A stretch of 64,000 nucleotides of DNA from Duganella aceris. Lineage in GTDB: Bacteria; Pseudomonadota; Gammaproteobacteria; Burkholderiales; Burkholderiaceae_D. This document shows positions 57,553-64,000 of this stretch, one piece after another; positions within the stretch are counted from its first letter, which is position 1, and every line of letters begins with the position of its first letter. A program made the position numbers and the translations under genes. Below the pieces are notes generated by a model, which saw only the letters and a list, made by a program, of their open reading frames with translations, did not search any database and had not been told where the DNA came from. Location of the stretch: the NCBI RefSeq assembly GCF_011090165.1, contig NZ_JAADJT010000006.1:394288-458287 (forward strand), read 5' to 3'.

Positions 57553-58776
57553 ATGAACGACAAGTCTTTGCTGCGCCAGGACGCCAAGGTGATTTCGCTG
57601 GTCGGGCTGGCGCACGGCACATCCCATTTTTACCACGTGATCCTGGCCGCGCTGATCCCGTGGCTGAAGCCGGAGTTTCATTTGAGTTATTCGGAGCTGG
57701 GGCTGCTGATGACGGTGTTCTTCGTCGTCTCCGGCGTCGGCCAGGCGATGGCCGGCTTCGTGGTCGACCGGCTCGGCGCGCGCACCGTGCTGTTCAGCGG
57801 CATCGCGCTGCTGGGGGTATCGGCGGTGCTGCTGTCGAGCGCGCATAGTTATTTGCAGTTGATGCTGGGCGCGTTCGTCGCCGGCTGCGGCAACTGCGTG
57901 TTCCACCCGGCCGACTACACCTTGCTGAACCAGCGCGTGTCCAAGGCGCGGCTGGCGCACGGCTTCTCGGTGCACGGCATCAGCGGCAATATCGGCTGGG
58001 CCATGTCGCCGCTGTTCCTGACCTTCGTCGCGGCGCGCACCGACTGGCGCACCGCATTGCTGAGCGCGGCCTTGCTGCCGCTGGCGGTGCTGGCGCTGAT
58101 GCTGTGGAACCGCCACGCGCTGCGGCCCGAGCCGGCGGTGGTGCCGGTCACGGGCGCGGCGCAGGTCGCGGCCGACAGTCCGTTCGGCTTCCTGCGGCTG
58201 AAAGTGGTGTGGATGTGCTTTGCCTTCTTCCTGATCTCGGCGGTGGCGCTGGCCGGCATCCAGACTTTCGCCGCGACCAGCCTGGTCAGCCTGTACGGCA
58301 TGTCGCTGGCGTGGGCCACCTCGGCCTACACCTGCTACATGATGGCGTCGGCGGTCGGCATGCTGTACGGCGGCTTCCTCGGCGCGGGCAGCCGCAACCA
58401 CGACCGCATCATCATGATCGCCTTCGGCACGGCGGCAGTGCTGGCGCTGGTGCTGGCCGCCGCCGTGGTGCCGGCCTGGATGGCGGTGGTGCTGATGGGG
58501 CTGATCGGCCTGGTGACCGGCATCTCCGGCCCGTCGCGCGACCTGATGATCCGGGGCGCCGCGCCGGCCAACGCCACCGGCCGGGTGTTCGGCGTGGTGT
58601 ATTCGGGCCTGGACAGCGGCCTGGCGCTGGGCCCGCTGATGTTCGGCGCGCTGATGGACGCCAACCACCCGTCGGGCGTGTTCATCGGCATCGGCATCTT
58701 CCAGGCGCTGGTGATCCTGACGGCGGTGGGCGTGGGCAGCAATACGCGCGTGGCCGGCGTGCCGAAAACGGCATAG
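57553..58776 (+). CDS. MFS transporter (Fsr-like)
   Basis: This 407-residue protein has about 12 membrane helices. Near the N terminus it has HGTSHFYHVILAALIPWLKP and the MFS loop DRLGARTVLFSG, and the FHPADYTLL segment resembles the FHP motif of fosmidomycin-resistance-type exporters. Start ATG 57553 has an AGGAGAAAGC site. It is divergent from an AraC regulator and 36 bases ahead of the RraA-family gene. The substrate is not determinable. Confidence 0.93.
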   Translation: MNDKSLLRQDAKVISLVGLAHGTSHFYHVILAALIPWLKPEFHLSYSELGLLMTVFFVVSGVGQAMAGFVVDRLGARTVLFSGIALLGVSAVLLSSAHSYLQLMLGAFVAGCGNCVFHPADYTLLNQRVSKARLAHGFSVHGISGNIGWAMSPLFLTFVAARTDWRTALLSAALLPLAVLALMLWNRHALRPEPAVVPVTGAAQVAADSPFGFLRLKVVWMCFAFFLISAVALAGIQTFAATSLVSLYGMSLAWATSAYTCYMMASAVGMLYGGFLGAGSRNHDRIIMIAFGTAAVLALVLAAAVVPAWMAVVLMGLIGLVTGISGPSRDLMIRGAAPANATGRVFGVVYSGLDSGLALGPLMFGALMDANHPSGVFIGIGIFQALVILTAVGVGSNTRVAGVPKTA

Positions 58777-58812
58777 AATCAAGCTGTCCTGATCACTCTG
58801 CATGGAACCACG

Positions 58813-59307
58813 ATGAGCTTTGCCACCACCGATTTATGCGACGACCACGCCAATCTGCTGGAGGACGGCCGCCTGGCCGTGCTGCCGCCGGTGTTTCGTC
58901 AATACGGCCTGCGGGTGCAGTTTTCCGGGCGGGTGACCACGATCAAGGTGCACGAGGACAACGCGCTGGTGCGCGCGGTGCTGGAGACGCCCGGCGACGG
59001 CAACGTGCTGGTGGTCGACGGCGGCGGCAGCCTGCGCCGGGCCCTGGTCGGCGGCCAGCTTGGCTTGCTGGCGCAGGACAACGGCTGGGCCGGCATCATC
59101 GTCGACGGCTGCATCCGCGACTCCGAGGAGCTCAACGCCTGCGACATCGGCGTGCGCGCGCTGGCCGCGCATCCGCAACGGAGCGCCAGAAAGGGCGCGG
59201 GCGAGCGAAATCTCCGGGTGCATATCGCCGGCGTGCCCGTCAGCCCCGGCGACTGGATCTACGCCGACGCCGACGGCATCCTGGTGGCGCAGCAAAAGCT
59301 GATCTGA
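58813..59307 (+). CDS. rraA: RraA family protein
   Basis: This 164-residue protein matches RraA, a trimeric inhibitor of RNase E; distant relatives are aldolases. Landmarks are [12 protein letters not shown], the [17 protein letters not shown] strand, [18 protein letters not shown] and the conserved [17 protein letters not shown]. The length is standard for RraA. The aldolase-type Asp-Arg pair is present in the GCIRD segment, so an aldolase-like activity cannot be ruled out. It follows the MFS gene on the same strand. Confidence 0.92.
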   Translation: MSFATTDLCDDHANLLEDGRLAVLPPVFRQYGLRVQFSGRVTTIKVHEDNALVRAVLETPGDGNVLVVDGGGSLRRALVGGQLGLLAQDNGWAGIIVDGCIRDSEELNACDIGVRALAAHPQRSARKGAGERNLRVHIAGVPVSPGDWIYADADGILVAQQKLI

Positions 59308-59379
59308 GGCCGGGTTTTTCATCTGGCGAGAGCGCCATTTCATATCGTGGGATCTCATGTGTTACCGCAGCATGATTTT

Positions 59380-59559
59380 ATTCCACGGATAGAAATTTCG
59401 TTTTGCATCATGAAAAATTAAGTGTAAGTCTTTGATATTTATAAAATTTAATTTAGTCATCTGTCTTATATAAGAGTGGTGGTGCGGGGCACAAAAGGGT
59501 CTACTATTTGTCTAACGGATTTCGTTTTTCAACATGTAGGAACTTAAGGAGAACTCACC
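59380..59559 (+). promoter_or_regulatory. AT-rich control region upstream of aceA
   Basis: The 252 bases between the RraA-family gene and aceA are strikingly AT-rich (for example TTTGATATTTATAAAATTTA at 59430-59449) in a GC-rich chromosome. A perfect 12-bp palindrome TCTTATATAAGA lies at 59464-59475, a possible regulator site or -10 element. An AAGGAGA ribosome-binding site is at 59546-59552. No gene is seen in it. The composition is direct; the role is inferred. Confidence 0.6.
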
Positions 59560-60855
<1,296 letters not shown>

Positions 60856-60891
60856 GGAACGGTGAGGGCGGGGATCCCCGCCTTTGACGAG

Positions 60892-60929
60892 AGGCCGCAG
60901 CGACACAATCGCTGCGGCCTTGCCGTTTT
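60892..60929 (+). terminator. Intrinsic terminator of aceA
   Basis: AGGCCGCAGCG (60892-60902) and CGCTGCGGCCT (60910-60920) form a perfect 11-bp stem with a 7-base loop, followed by TGCCGTTTTC. The T-run is short. A shorter GGCGGGGATCCCCGCC hairpin lies just before it. Confidence 0.8.
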
Positions 60930-61168
60930 CAGGGCTGCTGTTGCTGATGTTGTTGCTGATGTTGCTGCAGGTGCTTGCGCAGGCGCGCCTGGAATTCGTC
61001 GACATCGTCGACCGTGGCCAGGTCGTCGTCGACTTCGATCATGTGGGTGCTGTGCCCGGGCGCGAACGACACGGTGGCTTCCACGCCATCCCTGGTTTCG
61101 GATAGCGCATGGCCCTGGATCGCGCCAAGCACATTGCCGTTGCTGTCGGTGACGATGGTCATTTTCAT
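60929..61168 (-). CDS. Small hypothetical protein with polyglutamine/histidine tail
   Basis: This 79-residue protein (MKMTIVTDSNGNVLGAIQGH) has an acidic middle (MIEVDDDLATVDDVDEF) and a C-terminal helix ending in a Gln/His run (LQQHQQQHQQQQP). No family is recognised. Its ATG overlaps the stop of the preceding 85-aa gene by four bases, so the two are translationally coupled. The overlap and the codon pattern make it likely to be real. Confidence 0.68.
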   Translation of the reverse strand: MKMTIVTDSNGNVLGAIQGHALSETRDGVEATVSFAPGHSTHMIEVDDDLATVDDVDEFQARLRKHLQQHQQQHQQQQP

Positions 61169-61422
61169 TTCATCCCCCCGCCTTGCAGGTTGTGGAAGCA
61201 GCCGCCGACGCCCTGGTTGTGGATGTTGACGAAATAGGTGGCGTTGCCGTTGTTGTCCTTGCGCTTGCGCTGCTGGTCGGCCATGTGCACCGCCCCCTGG
61301 TTGGGCGTCTTGACGTCCGCCGACGCGAACTGGGTGCCGTGATCGGCGCCATAGGTGTAGCTCCAGAACGCCGTTTGCCCGGGCGCCAGGAAGGTCAGCG
61401 GCCCTACGTTGTTGAAAGCCAT
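61165..61422 (-). CDS. Small hypothetical protein, first of an overlapping pair
   Basis: This 85-residue protein begins MAFNNVGPLTFLAPGQTAFW behind a GGAGATT site. It is rich in Asn, Gly and aromatic residues, with AFWSYTYGADHGTQFASADV and NATYFVNIHNQGVGGCFHNL, ending GGGMK. It looks beta-rich and recalls small beta-sandwich proteins, but no family is clear. There is no signal peptide. It is coupled to the 79-aa gene. Confidence 0.7.
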   Translation of the reverse strand: MAFNNVGPLTFLAPGQTAFWSYTYGADHGTQFASADVKTPNQGAVHMADQQRKRKDNNGNATYFVNIHNQGVGGCFHNLQGGGMK

Positions 61423-61597
61423 AATCTCCTCCGTGAAAGTTCGCCGCGCCTGCGGATGCCGGCGCGGAAGTTCCATCGTAGTCTCCATAAATGAGCACGC
61501 TTTGATGCAAACGAAGCTCGGGCTTTTTTGGCGGGTGCGGCTTTCTAGTGGATAATGCGGGATTGACTGCGTCACTCCTTTAGGAAATCCCAAGCTT

Positions 61598-62527
61598 ATG
61601 TTTAGTTACCGCCACGCCTTTCACGCGGGTAATCACGCCGATGTGCTCAAGCACTTCATCACCATCCAGCTGATGCAGTACATGAATCAGAAGGACGCCG
61701 CCTACAGCTACATCGACACCCACGCCGGCGCCGGCGTGTATGCGCTGGACAGCGCCTTCGCCTCCAAGAACGCCGAATACGACACCGGCATCGGCCCGCT
61801 GTGGGACCGTACCGACTTGCCGGCGCCGATCAAGGAATACGTCGACCTGGTCAAGGGCCTGAATCCGAGCGGCAAGATGCGCTACTACCCGGGCTCGCCG
61901 TTCGTCGCCGACCTGGTGGGCCGCGAACACGACCGCCTGCGCCTGTTCGAGATGCACCCGGCCGACGCCAAGATCCTGGCCGACAACTTCCGCAAGCTGG
62001 ACGACCACGCCGCGCAGCAGGGCATCCGCCCGACCACGCGCGGCAAGCGGGTGCTGGTCACGCGCGGCGACGGCTTCGCCGCGCTGAAGGCGCTGCTGCC
62101 GCCGCCGTCGCGCCGCGCGCTGGTGCTGATCGATCCGCCTTATGAAGACAAGACCGACTACAAAAAAGTCAAAGACACGCTGGCCGAAGCGCTGGTGCGC
62201 TTCCCGACCGGCACCTACGCGGTCTGGTATCCGCTGCTGGTGCGGATGGAATCGCGCCAGTTCGCCGACAAGCTCAAGCAACTGCAGTGCAGCGACTGGC
62301 TCAACGTGGTGCTGACCACCCACACTCCGATGCCGGACGGCTTCGGCCTGCACAGCAGCGGCATGTTCATCCTGAACCCGCCGTACACGTTGGAGCCGAT
62401 GCTGAAGGAAGTGATGCCGTGGCTGGTCAAGGCCCTGGGCAAGGACGCCGGCGCCAAGTTCGTGCTGGAGAGCGGCAAGCCGACCACTGTGCGCAACAGT
62501 CCGGCGCGGCGCCCGGTCGCACGCTAG
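61598..62527 (+). CDS. rlmJ: 23S rRNA (adenine(2030)-N6)-methyltransferase RlmJ
   Basis: RlmJ methylates A2030 of 23S rRNA. The 309-residue protein opens with the hallmark FSYRHAFHAGNHADVLKHFI. It has the SAM-binding YIDTHAGAGVYALDS and the catalytic LIDPPYEDKTDYKKV. The conserved W in AVWYPLLVRMESRQ and the end LNPPYTLEPMLKEVMPWLVK are also present. The length is about 25 residues longer than E. coli RlmJ because of a C-terminal basic tail. Confidence 0.95.
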   Translation: MFSYRHAFHAGNHADVLKHFITIQLMQYMNQKDAAYSYIDTHAGAGVYALDSAFASKNAEYDTGIGPLWDRTDLPAPIKEYVDLVKGLNPSGKMRYYPGSPFVADLVGREHDRLRLFEMHPADAKILADNFRKLDDHAAQQGIRPTTRGKRVLVTRGDGFAALKALLPPPSRRALVLIDPPYEDKTDYKKVKDTLAEALVRFPTGTYAVWYPLLVRMESRQFADKLKQLQCSDWLNVVLTTHTPMPDGFGLHSSGMFILNPPYTLEPMLKEVMPWLVKALGKDAGAKFVLESGKPTTVRNSPARRPVAR

Positions 62528-62632
62528 AAAAATGTTGTCAGGAGAGCATACTCAGGTATAGTCTGGCATATAGCAGGGGGCCGCAAGAGACGACTGCCTG
62601 CCGCACAGCAGATTGCAGATTGGGAGCTTCCC

Positions 62633-63901
62633 ATGATGATAGCAGCGTCACCTGCGCCGTCCAAACTTGCCGACAACTTCTTTCTGGCACGCCAGCCCAT
62701 CCTTAATCGGGGGCAGCGGCTGGTGGCCTACGAACTGCTGTTCCGCGACGCCGGCGCGCACAACGCCGCCCACATCACCGACGACGCCGAAGCCACGGCC
62801 ACCGTCATCGCCCACGCCTCCGAGCTGGGCATGGCGCAGGTGGTGGGCGACCAGATGGCCTTCGTCAACGTCGACGCGGTCGGCCTGATGAGCGACTTTA
62901 TCCGTTTCCTCCCGCACGACAAAGTCATCCTCGAAATTCTCGAAAGCGTCAAAGCGACGCCGGAAATGCTGGAGCGGGTGCGCGAGCTCAAGCAAGCCGG
63001 CTTCCGCTTCGCGCTGGACGACGTCATCGGCCACTCGGACGATGTGCAAAAGTTCATGCCGTTGTGCGACGTGATCAAGGTCGACATCAAGGATATGCAG
63101 CCCGGCACCTTGCCGGCGCTGGCGCGGGTGTTGAAGAATTCCAAGCAAAAGCTGCTGGCCGAAAAGGTCGAAACCATCGAAGAATTCCAACAATGCATGT
63201 CGTTGGGATTCGAATACTTCCAGGGTTATTACTTCGCGCGGCCGGTCATCCTGAGCGGCAAGAAGATCTCGCCGTCGCAGCTGAGCGTGCTGCATCTGCT
63301 GGATTTGCTCGACACCGACGCCAGCAACCAGGACGTCGAGCGCAGCGTCAAGCACGACGCGCTGATCACCTTGAACCTGCTGCGGCTGGTGAACACGCCG
63401 GCGGTGGGGGCGCGTTACCGCATCAATTCGGTGGGGCACGCGCTGATGGTGCTGGGGCGACGGCAATTGCGGCGCTGGCTGCAGATCCTGCTGTACGTCA
63501 AGAACGGCGGCACGGCCGAATTCACCTCGCCGCTGTTGCAGCTGGCGACCACGCGCGGCAAGACGATGGAATTGATGGTCGAGCATTTGCGGCCGGGGCA
63601 GCGGGTCAGCGCCGACATCGGCTTCACGGTGGGGGTGATGTCGCTGATGGACACGCTGTTCTCGATCCAGATGCGCGACGTGCTGGAAAGCGTCAACGTG
63701 CTGGACGAAGTGCGCGCCGCGCTGTTGCACCGTGGCGGCGACTACGGCAGCATGCTCAACCTGATCGAGCACCTGGAGCAGGGCCGCGACGGCAAGACGC
63801 TGGCGACGCTGCTGCACCAGCTGGCGCTGAAACCGGCCGAGCTCTACACGATCCAGCTGGCCGCGATCGAATGGGTCACCGACTACACCCGCACCATCTA
63901 A
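62633..63901 (+). CDS. EAL-HDOD domain protein
   Basis: This 422-residue protein couples a degenerate EAL domain with an HDOD domain. The EAL part starts FFLARQPILNRGQRLVAYEL and LFRD, so the catalytic EAL becomes YELLFR; later segments FRFALDDVIGHSDDV and VKVDIKDMQPG also deviate, making c-di-GMP hydrolysis unlikely. The HDOD part follows from about residue 200, e.g. LITLNLLRLVNTPAVGARYR. Such proteins (YuxH/CdgJ group) act as signalling adaptors in motility or biofilm control. It ends at the perfect inverted repeat. Confidence 0.93.
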   Translation: MMIAASPAPSKLADNFFLARQPILNRGQRLVAYELLFRDAGAHNAAHITDDAEATATVIAHASELGMAQVVGDQMAFVNVDAVGLMSDFIRFLPHDKVILEILESVKATPEMLERVRELKQAGFRFALDDVIGHSDDVQKFMPLCDVIKVDIKDMQPGTLPALARVLKNSKQKLLAEKVETIEEFQQCMSLGFEYFQGYYFARPVILSGKKISPSQLSVLHLLDLLDTDASNQDVERSVKHDALITLNLLRLVNTPAVGARYRINSVGHALMVLGRRQLRRWLQILLYVKNGGTAEFTSPLLQLATTRGKTMELMVEHLRPGQRVSADIGFTVGVMSLMDTLFSIQMRDVLESVNVLDEVRAALLHRGGDYGSMLNLIEHLEQGRDGKTLATLLHQLALKPAELYTIQLAAIEWVTDYTRTI

Positions 63902-63995
63902 ACTCCGGGGTCAGAGCTAAAAACTGGACACGGGCTCTACCGTAGCGGTCGCTACGGTAGAGCCCGTGTCCAGTTTTTAGCTCTGACCCCGGAGT
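63902..63995. repeat. Perfect 46-bp inverted repeat (REPIN/MITE-like)
   Basis: The left arm (63902-63947, starting ACTCCGGGGTCAGAGCTAAA) and the right arm (63950-63995, ending GACCCCGGAGT) are exact reverse complements around a 2-base centre GT. It lies immediately after the EAL-HDOD stop. The GGGGTCAGAGC and GTGTCCAGTTTTTAGC blocks resemble dispersed repeats known in this group of bacteria. It could act as a terminator, but its length is far beyond a simple one. Confidence 0.9.
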
Positions 63996-64000
63996 AGGAC

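Overview
The window is GC-rich, densely coded bacterial chromosome. It most resembles a betaproteobacterium of the Oxalobacteraceae (Massilia/Duganella group). That placement is my inference, from the EarP/EF-P(Arg32) pair, the GC-rich codon use, the porin type and the housekeeping gene set. No rRNA, prophage, CRISPR array or replication origin is visible.

Layout. 1-8.5 kb: the 3' end of a hydantoinase B/oxoprolinase gene, a porin, a decayed Cache-domain gene, metG with a GNAT gene behind it, apbC, a TetR regulator, a VOC protein, and a small regulator/membrane-protein pair with a palindromic operator candidate. 8.5-12.7 kb: gltX, then a tandem array of tRNA-Ala(GGC) and tRNA-Glu(TTC) genes (three Ala, five Glu) interrupted by a chemoreceptor gene. 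12.7-15.9 kb: a three-gene minus-strand cassette of a glycine-zipper tandem-repeat protein, a 96-aa protein like the protease's own N-terminal region, and an S8 protease whose C-terminal tail carries the same short module as the repeat protein. This is the best candidate here for an undescribed system. 16-18 kb: earP and efp. 18-28.5 kb: a Tat amidase, a protein of unknown function, an alpha/beta hydrolase, an msrB-dipZ-msrA envelope redox operon divergent from a two-component system, and dbpA.

28.5-32 kb: an AcpA-like phosphoesterase, then a less GC-rich island with a HigBA-type toxin-antitoxin pair and an IS21-like transposase remnant on the 3' side of tRNA-fMet. 32-44 kb: a methyltransferase, a DUF5610-like protein, a SprA-like putative metalloprotease, a beta-lactamase-family hydrolase, sbcDC and a large PAS-GGDEF protein. 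44-53 kb: a YcaQ-type glycosylase with a DUF2804 gene, a Pat-like acetyltransferase with a shortened ATP-grasp region, a helical-bundle protein, and a DUF349 protein overlapping moaE. 53-64 kb: clpB, a second diguanylate cyclase, an AraC regulator divergent from an MFS transporter, an RraA-family gene, aceA, two overlapping small genes, rlmJ, an EAL-HDOD protein, and a perfect 46-bp inverted repeat at the window end.

Several neighbourhoods make functional sense: EarP modifies EF-P, GltX charges the tRNA-Glu encoded just downstream, SbcD and SbcC form one nuclease, and DipZ can supply electrons to the methionine sulfoxide reductases on either side of it.
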